NCBI GenBank assembly: GCA_965247355.1
Contig: OZ252011.1
Coordinates: forward strand, 868,001 to 932,000
Source of the DNA: RHLJ01 sp965247355
Lineage (GTDB): Bacteria; Bacteroidota; Rhodothermia; Balneolales; Balneolaceae
Reading direction: 5' to 3'
Length of the DNA stretch: 64,000 nucleotides
Shown here: positions 25,277-34,640 of the stretch, piece after piece
How positions within the stretch are numbered: position 1 is the stretch's first letter
Layout: each line of letters opens with the position of its first letter
Made by a program: the position numbers and the translations under genes
Notes under the pieces: generated by a model
The model's database searches: none
Seen by the model: only the letters and a program-made list of their open reading frames with translations
What the model was told of the DNA's origin: nothing

Positions 25277-28200
25277 ATGTTTTTTCAGTATCAATCTGAT
25301 TCCTTAATTCTATTATCAAAAAGTTTTTCTGACCATATTTCGGATCGGAAATCTGAACATCCATTCCAAAAAACATGGGTTGTTGTTCAAAACAAGGAAG
25401 CACAACAATGGCTTACCTTGCAGGTTGCTTCTTATTCCGGAATAGCTGCCAATTTTGAATTTATCCTCCCATCAGAGTTAATATGGAAGCTGTATAGAAA
25501 CTTCTTTCCTGATACTCCAAAAGTTCTACCGGGTGATCGTATTCCATTGCAATGGATTATCTATGATTTTTTAATGGATACCGATCAAAAGGTTTTCCAA
25601 AAGATTAAAGGGTTTCCTGAAATTAATGATGAAGTACAGGCATATCGTTTATCGGTGCAGTTAGCGGATGTATTCGACCTTTATCAGGTTTACCGACCTG
25701 AAATGACAGAAGCATGGAAGAAGTGGGTATTAAGTACAAAGAATCCTCAGGAATATTGGCAACTTTGGGTTTGGAGGGAAATCCAGAGTCGGCTTACTAA
25801 TCAAAACCAGGTATCTGATCGTGGCTTCGTATTCGCTCATCTTTTGAAGCAGATAAAAGAAGGTAGTTTTGATGGTGAGAGTCTGCCTTCAAGCATTTAC
25901 TGCTTTGGATTGTCACAATTTTCGCAACCATTTGGCGAACTTATTTGTGAACTATCCCGGAAAATTGACCTCAATTATTATAGCACTAAATTTGACTCTG
26001 ATTCAGAAGATCTCTTTTCGATTGGCTGGAAAACGTTAAGCGAGGAGTGGGGTAAACCAAAGTTTAATTCTGAGAAGTTGGTGCCTGATTTTCTAAAACC
26101 TGATGAAATTAAAGTCTTTGAGTTTGATAATGGAAAAAGCGGGAGTGTCTATTCAAAGATTCAAAAAATCGAAGAATCTGATTCACTCATTGGAATACAT
26201 TCTTGTCACAGCCCAAGACGAGAAGTAGAGATATTAAAAGATCGTTTATTAAAGAGGCTTGATTCAGACTCTACGCTGAAGCCTCAGGATATTCTGATCA
26301 TGGTCCCTGACATGAAAGAGTATGCTTCACTTATTCAAAGTGAATTTACATCCGGAGCTGGGGAACCTGAAATTCCTGTTTATGTACCTGGTACATATTC
26401 AAAGCCTGATTTAATTGCTTTTTCAAAACTACTGGATTTGATTAGCAGCTCATATAAAGTAAATGATTTTGTTGATTTCATAGAGCTTGAAGCAATAAGA
26501 GACCGATTTAATTTATCAGAAGATGAACTTGTAATTATTCGAGGCTGGATTCATGGTAATAATATTTTTTGGGGACTTGATGAAGACGATTCCTCATTCT
26601 CACTAAAAAAACTGTCTAAAGCTTTAATTGGTGGTTATGTAACTGAAACTGAAGCTTATACTTCTTTCGAGGACTTTATCCCATTTGAGTTAATATCTAC
26701 TACAGATCAGTTTGCACTTTCGGCAAAGTTAGCTTCACTAATTAATCAGTTAATTAATCTTAAGGAAGAGCTTAATACACCCAAAACTCCGGTATCATGG
26801 ATTGATTGCTTTGTTGAGGCAACAGCCAATTTAATAAATCAAGATGCTTCAACATTGCATTCCTCTCTGGTCAAACTCAGGGAAGCTTGTACGATTAGCG
26901 GAATATCTAATCCGGTTACTTTTTCAATAATCAGTCAATGGATAAAAAGTCAATTAGGGGATCTACAGGCTACTTCGAGCGGCTTTGGCCATGGGGTGGT
27001 TGTTAGTTCTTATATCCCATACCGAGGTATTCCATTTAAAGAGATAGCTATTCTTGGTATGAATGAATCTGTATTCCCAAGAAATCCTGATCGGCCTTCG
27101 TTTGACTTGATAAACATTGACCCTAAACCCGGTGACAGGATTACGAAAGAAGATGATGCTTTGTTATTTCTGGAAGTACTTAATTCAGCTTCAAACTACC
27201 TTTACATTAGCTTTATAGGTCAGGATTTGTATTCAGAAAATGAGAAGCTTCCGTCGATTTTGCTCCAAAAATTAATGGATGTAGCCTCAGAATCCGGTTA
27301 TGAAATAGCAGTTGAAAAAGAGCAACTTCATGGTTTTAATTCAAAGTATTTCGATCAAGGTGAAAGTTATTCTACTCATAGAAAAAAACTAGCTCAGCTA
27401 ATTAATTCACATACAAAATCAGTTTCAACTTTTTTTAACCTAAGTGAATTTGGTAGAAAGGAAACCCCAAGCAAAATTCATAAAAGTGAATTGATAAATT
27501 TCTGTACACATCCAAACAAATTTGTGATACAACAAATACTTTTGGTTTCAGAGGGCTATGGGGAGAATGAACTTTCTGATCGTGAATTATTTAGCTTAAA
27601 TGGACTCTCTACTTGGCTACTCAATAATCAACTTTTGGATGCCTATAAGTACGAATTGAGTGAAACTGAAGCATTCGATTTTATGGGGAAAGCAGGATTA
27701 ATTCCTGAAGGTATTCCGGGTGAAAAGGTGTTTTTCTCGCAATCAATGGAAGTAAAACATTTTCTCTCTTTGTTAGATAAATACAGGAACTCTGGACCGA
27801 AAATGGTTCAATGTATCTTCCAAACAGATGAAGTTGAACTATTCGGGAATATTGGAGATTTAGTAGATGGTCGTAGAGTAGTTTGGAGAATGGGAAGGAG
27901 TCGCCCTAAAGATTTAGTTGGACTTTGGATTGAGCATCTGATTCTGGCTTCACAAAGTATCGATTATACGGAAACTTTATTCATCACTAATGAAAAAGGA
28001 AATGTCCAAACTATCCAATTTGGATGTCCTGAGAATACAGACCAGATTTTATCAGAACTGCTAGACTGGTTTCTGAACTTTGGTAGTGGAAAAGACTCGT
28101 TAGCCTTTTTTGCGAATTCATCTTTTGCGTATGCACAGAAATTATTCCAAGGGAAAGATGAGGAAGAAGCATTGAAATCAGCTCAAAGTGAGTGGACTAG

Positions 28201-28345
28201 TACTGAAAGAAGTAGTGGTGATGACAATGATTTTTATATCAATCTAGTCTGGAAAGGGGAAGACCCAATTCAATCTGAAGCGTTCAAAAAACAGGCTTTG
28301 ATGTTTTGGGAACCGGTATTAAAACATTTAAGGGTTGATAAATAG
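25277..28345 (+). CDS. recC: Exonuclease V subunit gamma (RecC-like)
   Basis: The large 1022-residue protein has the RecC-type N-terminus: TWVVVQNKEAQQWLTLQVAS then GIAANFEFILPSELIWKLYR, which is an inactive helicase fold. YIPYRGIPFKEIAILGMNE matches the family. It forms the RecBCD complex that processes double-strand ends and would be the subunit that reads a chi-type sequence. The gene ends on the G that begins the recB GTG start. It is the first gene of recC-recB-recD. Confidence 0.9.
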   Translation: MFFQYQSDSLILLSKSFSDHISDRKSEHPFQKTWVVVQNKEAQQWLTLQVASYSGIAANFEFILPSELIWKLYRNFFPDTPKVLPGDRIPLQWIIYDFLMDTDQKVFQKIKGFPEINDEVQAYRLSVQLADVFDLYQVYRPEMTEAWKKWVLSTKNPQEYWQLWVWREIQSRLTNQNQVSDRGFVFAHLLKQIKEGSFDGESLPSSIYCFGLSQFSQPFGELICELSRKIDLNYYSTKFDSDSEDLFSIGWKTLSEEWGKPKFNSEKLVPDFLKPDEIKVFEFDNGKSGSVYSKIQKIEESDSLIGIHSCHSPRREVEILKDRLLKRLDSDSTLKPQDILIMVPDMKEYASLIQSEFTSGAGEPEIPVYVPGTYSKPDLIAFSKLLDLISSSYKVNDFVDFIELEAIRDRFNLSEDELVIIRGWIHGNNIFWGLDEDDSSFSLKKLSKALIGGYVTETEAYTSFEDFIPFELISTTDQFALSAKLASLINQLINLKEELNTPKTPVSWIDCFVEATANLINQDASTLHSSLVKLREACTISGISNPVTFSIISQWIKSQLGDLQATSSGFGHGVVVSSYIPYRGIPFKEIAILGMNESVFPRNPDRPSFDLINIDPKPGDRITKEDDALLFLEVLNSASNYLYISFIGQDLYSENEKLPSILLQKLMDVASESGYEIAVEKEQLHGFNSKYFDQGESYSTHRKKLAQLINSHTKSVSTFFNLSEFGRKETPSKIHKSELINFCTHPNKFVIQQILLVSEGYGENELSDRELFSLNGLSTWLLNNQLLDAYKYELSETEAFDFMGKAGLIPEGIPGEKVFFSQSMEVKHFLSLLDKYRNSGPKMVQCIFQTDEVELFGNIGDLVDGRRVVWRMGRSRPKDLVGLWIEHLILASQSIDYTETLFITNEKGNVQTIQFGCPENTDQILSELLDWFLNFGSGKDSLAFFANSSFAYAQKLFQGKDEEEALKSAQSEWTSTERSSGDDNDFYINLVWKGEDPIQSEAFKKQALMFWEPVLKHLRVDK

Positions 28346-31300
28346 TGGCTAAGAAACTCAACATATTTGAAGCACCTATTCAAGGAATTAGCCTGGTTGA
28401 AGCAGGTGCAGGTACCGGGAAAACGTACAATATTGCTTCACTTTATATCCGAACAATTCTTGAAAAGGAATTGATGCCTTCCAATATCCTTGTTTTAACC
28501 TTTACAAATGCAGCTACGGCTGAACTGAAGTTGAGATTGAGACAACGAATCAAAGATTCAATTGATGTGCTTCAATCCGGGAATAGTGATGACGAATTTC
28601 TTTCTGAGTTATCGAATCGTTTCGACAGTACTGTAATTCCATTGTTAAAGAAAGCGCTCTATGAATTTGATGAGGCTGAGATTTCGACGATACACGGGTT
28701 TTGTCAAAAGTTGATTCGTGAGAATGCTCTGACTTTTAATATTTCACCTGAATTTGAAGTGCTATCAGATGATTCGAACCTGCTTCAGGAAATGATCGAT
28801 AAATTCTGGAGAACATTTTTTCAACCATCTGAATCAGACTTCCAAAAATCCGTTCAGCTCTTTGTAGTTGATTCAGAACTTACTCCTGATAAACTCTGGG
28901 ATTATGTAAAAGCCCGGATGAATAAGAATTACTCTATTCTGGTTCCTGACACTAAAGAATTAGATGAGTTAGAAATTCATTTTAATAAAGTTAAGAAAGC
29001 CTTTAAAGCTATAAAGCATGTCTTCGAGGCTGAAAAAACTTCATTACTTTCGTTGTATGAAAGTGGAGTAATGAATGGAGTTAAATACCGGACTACATTT
29101 CCAGACTATATAAAAGACTTCTCACGATGGTTATCCTCAGAAATAGTTCCCCTGAAACCTTATCATAAGATTAATTTATTCAGTGGTTTGCCTGAGGATT
29201 GGGTAAAAAAAGGGAATCCCGCTCCTGAATTCGATTTCGTTAATCTGGTTAACGATTATTTAGATGCTCTTGAGCCTTTTAAACATCTGAGTACTTCTGT
29301 AATTAAAAAGGCAATTCGGTTGGTGATTAAAGAGTATGAATCAGAAAAATCACGTCTAGAAATACTTACCTATGATGATCTTCTACAAAAGGTTGCTGAA
29401 CGGACTCATAGTAGCAGTTCCGGTTTAGCATCAATTCTTAGAGCAAAATATCCGGTTGCTTTAATCGATGAATTTCAGGATACCGATCCAATTCAATATT
29501 CCATTTTTAAGCCCGTCTATTCTCAATCTGAATCTACGGCCTTATTTATGATTGGAGACCCTAAACAGGCTATTTATAGCTTTAGGGGAGCAGATATTTA
29601 TACATATATCAGAGCAAAAAAAGATGCGAGTTCAGAACAGGTTTATCTTCTGGAGGAGAATTATCGTTCAAACCCTGGAATGATTGAGGCGGTTAATAAA
29701 CTCTTCGTGCAGCAAGAAAATATCTTTCTGATGGATGAAGTTGATTTTAATCCGGTTCATTTCCCTGATTCAAGAAATCCTGAAAAAGGATTCCTTACAA
29801 AGGATTCTGATAATATAACGCCACTACAGTTTTTAAGTTTATCGCCTGAATCAACGCTTGCTCAGGATATCAGGCAAGCAGTCTCTGATTCAGTAGCTTC
29901 TGAGGTAGTGAAATTACTTTCCGAGAATTACCGGATCGATGACAAGAAAGTTAAACCAAGTGATATTGCTATTTTGGTGGATAGTCATTCCGAGGCAGCA
30001 GAAATTCAATCTAGTCTGACTGACGTAGGAGTAAAAAGTATTTTAAGATCAAGAAACTCGGTCTTTAAAACTAAAGAATCAGAAGAGCTCCATTTGATTC
30101 TTAGTGCGATTGCAGATCTTTCCTTTGAAGATCAGATTAGGGCAGCCTTAGCTACTGAGGCAATCGGGTTTACAGCCTCTGCTATTATCAATGTCCTGGA
30201 GAATGAAGCAGCATGGAGTAAAGTATATGATCAGTTTCAGAAACTAAATAAGCTTTGGCGAACCAAAGGGTTTTCAGTGATGATTGAAGAGTTAATACAA
30301 ACCTTCGACATTGAACAGAACCTTGCCGGTTATGAAAATTCTGAGCGTAGAATAACGAATGTTCAGCATATTATTGAGTTACTCAGGCAGGTAAATAATG
30401 AGCACAAGTATTCTCCTTCAGCACTGTTAAGGTATTTCAGGAATAAACAATCTGATTCATCCAACGAAAGTGATGAGGAACTGATTCGTTTGGAAAGTGA
30501 TGCTGATTTGGTTCAGATTGTAACTATTCATGCAAGTAAGGGACTTGAATACCCCATTGTATTCTGTCCCTATTTATGGAAGAGCATGAAAACCAAAGAC
30601 GAAAAGCCATTTTCTTTTTCTGATTCAGGTAAGACTTATTTAGACCTTGGATCGGAAGAAGGTGTACGAAATGAACATCGGTTAAATAAACAAAAGGACG
30701 ATCTGGCGGAAGAAATCCGGCTTAGTTATGTGGCATTAACCAGGTCAAGATCTGCATGTTTTGTTTATGTACTGGATGAACCTGGAAGTGAATTTTCCTC
30801 TCTTTCAGCCCTTGCTGAAGGACCTGGAATTATTGAGCAAAGATTAAGGGATAAGCTTTTAAATAATTCAAGAGCGTATAAAAAGCTGCATTCTGAAGAG
30901 AGTTTTAATCTAATGGAGGGTATTAAGTCGTTTGCTAATGAATCCATGATTGAACTAAGAAAGGGTAGTGATGAAAAAAGTAGATTCGAATCAGCTGAAA
31001 GCTCTGGCCTTAAAATACCTCCGGCACAGAGCTTTAAGCGAAAGGATATGAATGAATTCCCAGCCATAACCAGTTTTTCAGCTCTTTCAAATCAACTTGT
31101 GGATGTAGATTCTACTTTAGGTGACTATGCTTTTGATTATGACGAAGTCGCTGTGTCTGAAGAAGAAAAAGAATCAGTTGGAAGAGAGCTTTCAAGATTT
31201 ACGCTGCCAAAAGGTGCTCATACTGGTACGCTTCTTCATACTATTTTCGAAGGAATAGAATTTAACAATTTAAAAAGCATACCTAGTGTAGCGGAAGAGG

Positions 31301-31878
31301 AACTTGAACGGTTAGGCTTTGAGGATCTGTGGAAGTCAACAGTAGAAAAAATGATTGAAGATTCTATTTCACTGGCATTAATAGGTGACTTTAAACTCTC
31401 AGAGTTAAAAAAGGGAGATTATCTGGTAGAAATGGAATTTCATTTTCCGGTGAATAGGATTTCTGCAAACAGACTTTTAACAACAATTCGTAATGAAGAT
31501 GAAGTAACTGATAATGAACCTATTGATGGTTACATGAAAGGTTTTATCGATCTGATATTTAAACATAATGATCAATATTTCATTCTGGATTACAAATCTA
31601 ATTATCTGGGAGATACTCAGGAAGATTATGCTTCAGAACAGCTAGATAAAGAGATTCAGCACTCAAATTATGATCTTCAATATCATATTTATACAGTTGC
31701 TCTACATCGTTTTCTGGCTCAAAAAATTGAAAATTATAGCTATGAGAAGCATTTTGGTGGAGTAATCTACCTGTTTTTAAGAGGTGTAGATAAAGACAAA
31801 AAGGGCAGTGGTGTTTTCTTCGATAAGCCAGATTTTGACGTTATAGAAGAACTGAATAATAGAATGGGAGGATCATAA
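28345..31878 (+). CDS. recB: Exonuclease V subunit beta (RecB)
   Basis: A UvrD-like SF1 helicase: Walker A EAGAGTGKTYN at residues 19-29, TFTNAATAELK, TIHGFCQKL, LIDEFQDTDPIQ near 373 and VTIHASKGLEYPIV. The C-terminal RecB nuclease domain has GFIDLIF near 1068 and LDYKSNYLG near 1082, then YDLQYHIYTVAL (the D...D-x-K...Q-x-x-x-Y set). At 1177 residues it is normal. The GTG start overlaps the recC stop by one base, and its stop overlaps recD by one base, so all three are coupled. Confidence 0.95.
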   Translation: MAKKLNIFEAPIQGISLVEAGAGTGKTYNIASLYIRTILEKELMPSNILVLTFTNAATAELKLRLRQRIKDSIDVLQSGNSDDEFLSELSNRFDSTVIPLLKKALYEFDEAEISTIHGFCQKLIRENALTFNISPEFEVLSDDSNLLQEMIDKFWRTFFQPSESDFQKSVQLFVVDSELTPDKLWDYVKARMNKNYSILVPDTKELDELEIHFNKVKKAFKAIKHVFEAEKTSLLSLYESGVMNGVKYRTTFPDYIKDFSRWLSSEIVPLKPYHKINLFSGLPEDWVKKGNPAPEFDFVNLVNDYLDALEPFKHLSTSVIKKAIRLVIKEYESEKSRLEILTYDDLLQKVAERTHSSSSGLASILRAKYPVALIDEFQDTDPIQYSIFKPVYSQSESTALFMIGDPKQAIYSFRGADIYTYIRAKKDASSEQVYLLEENYRSNPGMIEAVNKLFVQQENIFLMDEVDFNPVHFPDSRNPEKGFLTKDSDNITPLQFLSLSPESTLAQDIRQAVSDSVASEVVKLLSENYRIDDKKVKPSDIAILVDSHSEAAEIQSSLTDVGVKSILRSRNSVFKTKESEELHLILSAIADLSFEDQIRAALATEAIGFTASAIINVLENEAAWSKVYDQFQKLNKLWRTKGFSVMIEELIQTFDIEQNLAGYENSERRITNVQHIIELLRQVNNEHKYSPSALLRYFRNKQSDSSNESDEELIRLESDADLVQIVTIHASKGLEYPIVFCPYLWKSMKTKDEKPFSFSDSGKTYLDLGSEEGVRNEHRLNKQKDDLAEEIRLSYVALTRSRSACFVYVLDEPGSEFSSLSALAEGPGIIEQRLRDKLLNNSRAYKKLHSEESFNLMEGIKSFANESMIELRKGSDEKSRFESAESSGLKIPPAQSFKRKDMNEFPAITSFSALSNQLVDVDSTLGDYAFDYDEVAVSEEEKESVGRELSRFTLPKGAHTGTLLHTIFEGIEFNNLKSIPSVAEEELERLGFEDLWKSTVEKMIEDSISLALIGDFKLSELKKGDYLVEMEFHFPVNRISANRLLTTIRNEDEVTDNEPIDGYMKGFIDLIFKHNDQYFILDYKSNYLGDTQEDYASEQLDKEIQHSNYDLQYHIYTVALHRFLAQKIENYSYEKHFGGVIYLFLRGVDKDKKGSGVFFDKPDFDVIEELNNRMGGS

Positions 31879-33614
31879 TGAAAGATGTAATCTCCCAGCT
31901 TGAAGCTTTCCATAAGAAAGGGGAAATAACTATTCAGGAATTGGAGTTTGCAAGATTTCTATATGAACTGGATACCAAAAATCATATTCCTGTTTTAATC
32001 GGAGCTTTTTGTCTTTCAGCGCATCTTAATGGGCATATCTGCATTGATATCGAACAGAGTGCTAATCATCCGGTTTACGGAACCTTATTAAAAGGAACTG
32101 ATAAACAAATGATTTACGACTCATTGGAAAGCTCAACCATTGTAGGAGATGGAAGTATGCTTACTCCTTTGGTGATGGATGAGGATCAAATGTATCTGCA
32201 TAAATTCTGGAAATTTGAGCAGGAACTCGCCTTTTGGCTACTTGCAAAATCACAGAATACAAAAAAGCTTCCAGGTGAAATAAAAGGTTATGTAGAGACT
32301 CTTTTTGGAATTGAAGAGGAGGGGCCTGACTGGCAAAAAATATCGGTTTTACTTTCCCTGATGAAAGATCTGGTGATTATTTCCGGAGGTCCTGGTACCG
32401 GAAAAACATTCACCATACAAAAAATTGTAGATGCGCTCACATTTGCTAGTACTGAGGGAAATTCCATTGCATTAGCTGCTCCTACTGGAAAAGCAGCGCA
32501 GAGACTTACCGAAAGCTTATCGCTTGAGAATCATGATTTTGTTGAAGCTCCTGTCACCATTCATAAACTATTGGGGGCAAAAGGGGAGAGTGGCCAATTT
32601 CGCTATAATGAAAAAAATCCTCTTCCATTTAATACTGTAATAATTGATGAAGCTTCGATGCTGGATATTACATTATGGATTAGACTAATCAGAGCTATCC
32701 CCAATGAATCAAAGCTCATTGTATTGGGAGATAAAAATCAGTTGGCTTCTGTAGAAGCAGGTTCAATTTTGGGAGATGTTTGTTTATATGCTGATAACAG
32801 CTTTTCCGAAAACATTTGTAGCCAGGTTATAGAACTTTCTTCATCGGGTGAATCAGATTCCACTTTTAACGATTCGATTGTTCTTTTGAATAAGAACTAC
32901 AGGTTAGGGGAAGGAAGTGGAATCCAGCTTCTGGGAGATGCAATTAATCGGGGTGATATTGATTCGGTTTTAGAACTACTTACTTCTGAAGAGTACCCCG
33001 AATTAATGATGAGTGAGCCAACTAATGAATTAATTGAAGAGCTGATTAGTACCTACGTGACTAAACCTTTTAGCTCTTACCAATCCGCAAAAGATAAATT
33101 CACTTCCTTTAATGAGTATCAGATTTTATGCGCCTTAAGAAAAGGTCCGTTTGGTGTTGATATGATCAACTCAAAAGCTGAAAAAGAAACTAAAAGAAGT
33201 CATTCAATTCCTAATTCAAAGCTTTGGTATGATGGTCGTCCGATTATGATGACTAAAAACAATGGAGTTTTAAAGCTCAAAAATGGAGAAACCGGTATTT
33301 GTATTGAAACTGAGGAAGGTCCCAAAATTGAATTTGAAGGCAGAGACAAAGCTGTACAGGTTTCAAGACTTCAAGACTATGAACCGGCTTTCGCAACAAC
33401 CGTACACAAAAGCCAGGGTTCAGAATATGATCATGTATCAATTGTACTCTCAAACACAGTAAATAGAGTGCTTTCGAGACAACTTTTATATACTTCTGTA
33501 ACAAGAGCCCGTAAAAGTGTTCTTGTAATAGGAAGTACAGAAGTTATTTCTTCCACGGTACAGCGAAGTGTGGTGCGAAAAAGTGGACTAAGAAAAAAAA
33601 TCTGGAATAACTAA
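31878..33614 (+). CDS. recD: Exonuclease V subunit alpha (RecD)
   Basis: An SF1B 5'-3' helicase with ISGGPGTGKTFTIQK (Walker A near residue 168), APTGKAAQRL (motif Ia), IIDEASMLD (Walker B), VLGDKNQLASVEAG (III) and ATTVHKSQGSEYDHV (V, near 508). At 578 residues it is RecBCD-type RecD rather than the longer RecD2. An N-terminal accessory domain binds RecC. It is the final gene of the coupled operon. Confidence 0.95.
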   Translation: MKDVISQLEAFHKKGEITIQELEFARFLYELDTKNHIPVLIGAFCLSAHLNGHICIDIEQSANHPVYGTLLKGTDKQMIYDSLESSTIVGDGSMLTPLVMDEDQMYLHKFWKFEQELAFWLLAKSQNTKKLPGEIKGYVETLFGIEEEGPDWQKISVLLSLMKDLVIISGGPGTGKTFTIQKIVDALTFASTEGNSIALAAPTGKAAQRLTESLSLENHDFVEAPVTIHKLLGAKGESGQFRYNEKNPLPFNTVIIDEASMLDITLWIRLIRAIPNESKLIVLGDKNQLASVEAGSILGDVCLYADNSFSENICSQVIELSSSGESDSTFNDSIVLLNKNYRLGEGSGIQLLGDAINRGDIDSVLELLTSEEYPELMMSEPTNELIEELISTYVTKPFSSYQSAKDKFTSFNEYQILCALRKGPFGVDMINSKAEKETKRSHSIPNSKLWYDGRPIMMTKNNGVLKLKNGETGICIETEEGPKIEFEGRDKAVQVSRLQDYEPAFATTVHKSQGSEYDHVSIVLSNTVNRVLSRQLLYTSVTRARKSVLVIGSTEVISSTVQRSVVRKSGLRKKIWNN

Positions 33615-33648
33615 CTGCTTTCTTATTCAGAATTTTCTCATAAAAAAA

Positions 33649-33672
33649 GCTGCAATGCGTTAACATTGCAGC
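33649..33672 (-). terminator. Hairpin, probable terminator of the FKBP gene
   Basis: GCTGCAATG (33649-33657) and CATTGCAGC (33664-33672) form a perfect 9-bp stem. On the minus strand it is followed by seven T residues, which suits the FKBP transcript about 150 bases upstream of it. Confidence 0.65.
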
Positions 33673-33710
33673 CTATATCTGTACCCCGAAAAAAGCCAAC
33701 GTATTCATTG

Positions 33711-33733
33711 AAGGACGGTTGATAGCCGTCCTT
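33711..33733. terminator. Hairpin between convergent recD and FKBP genes
   Basis: AAGGACGG and CCGTCCTT (33726-33733) pair across a seven-base loop. It is T-rich on the + strand side (TTCTCTATTTC), about 100 bases after the recD stop, and could end recD transcription. Confidence 0.45.
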
Positions 33734-33818
33734 CTCTATTTCTCTGAAAACAATATGTAGCATTTCCTGAACAGTTAGGCTTAAAACTTATTAATCGGGG
33801 TTAGAGATTCTTAACCCA

Positions 33819-34514
33819 TTATTTCACTTCTATCAATTCTATTCTAAAAATAAGGGCATCATTTGGTTGAATGGCACCACCGGGTCTTGGGTTTTCACCA
33901 TAACCAAGTTCAGATGGAATATAGAAAGTATATGTAGCACCTTCTTTCATCAAAGGTACTCCTTCAATCCAGCCAGGAATCATACTTCCTAAATGATACT
34001 CTGCTGGTGTTCCAGTTTCAAAAGTTGATGCAAATACGGTTCCATCAATTAAGCTCCCTTCAAAGTGAACAACAACAGTATCCTGCGTTGTGGGTTGAAC
34101 TCCGGTACCTTCTTCGATTACTTCATATTGAAGTCCAGATGCAGTTTCCATCACGCCTTCTTTTTGGATGTTTTCTGCAAAAAAAGCTTTAGCTTCTTCA
34201 GAATTTTCCATCAAAATTTTATCGGTAAGGTAAGTACCGAACCTTCTGAATAAGTCCTGTAGATTAGCATCTGCGAGTTCTGATTCTTCGTTATTTAGTC
34301 CGTCATTTAATCCGGCAAGAAAATTCTCAAGATCCACATCTGAAAAGCCCTGATTTGAAATCTGACTTCCATTCTGAAATCCAATTACATAACTCACACT
34401 GTCAGGCATTGAATTTAAGCTTGGTTCCGGCGACAAATCTGATTCGCCATTCGAGCAAGAGAAAAGTAGTAGGGAGGTTGTTAATAGAATGAAGAATAGT
34501 TCTTTAAAATTCAT
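33819..34514 (-). CDS. FKBP-type peptidyl-prolyl isomerase, lipoprotein (231 aa)
   Basis: The lipoprotein signal ends LLLFSCS (Cys near residue 20). A helical N-terminal dimerisation-like region (about 40-115) precedes one FKBP domain with VVVHFEGSLIDGTVFAST, PGWIEGVPLMKEGATY and YIPSELGYG. This layout matches Mip/FkpA-type periplasmic isomerases that help fold envelope proteins. It is anchored to a membrane by the lipid. It has its own terminator and is monocistronic. Confidence 0.93.
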   Translation of the reverse strand: MNFKELFFILLTTSLLLFSCSNGESDLSPEPSLNSMPDSVSYVIGFQNGSQISNQGFSDVDLENFLAGLNDGLNNEESELADANLQDLFRRFGTYLTDKILMENSEEAKAFFAENIQKEGVMETASGLQYEVIEEGTGVQPTTQDTVVVHFEGSLIDGTVFASTFETGTPAEYHLGSMIPGWIEGVPLMKEGATYTFYIPSELGYGENPRPGGAIQPNDALIFRIELIEVK

Positions 34515-34640
34515 TATTTATAGTGATATTTACTTTTTAGTTTTAGCAGGCCTAAAGATAGAGAAAAAAGGCAAGCAAAACACTTTACTCAGCTTCTGTG
34601 TATATTTAACAGGACATTTAACAGACTATAAAAACAAACT

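Noticed and set aside
28345..33614. Phage- or plasmid-borne AddAB/RecD2-like nuclease
   Set aside because: Gene order, lengths and motifs match chromosomal RecBCD.
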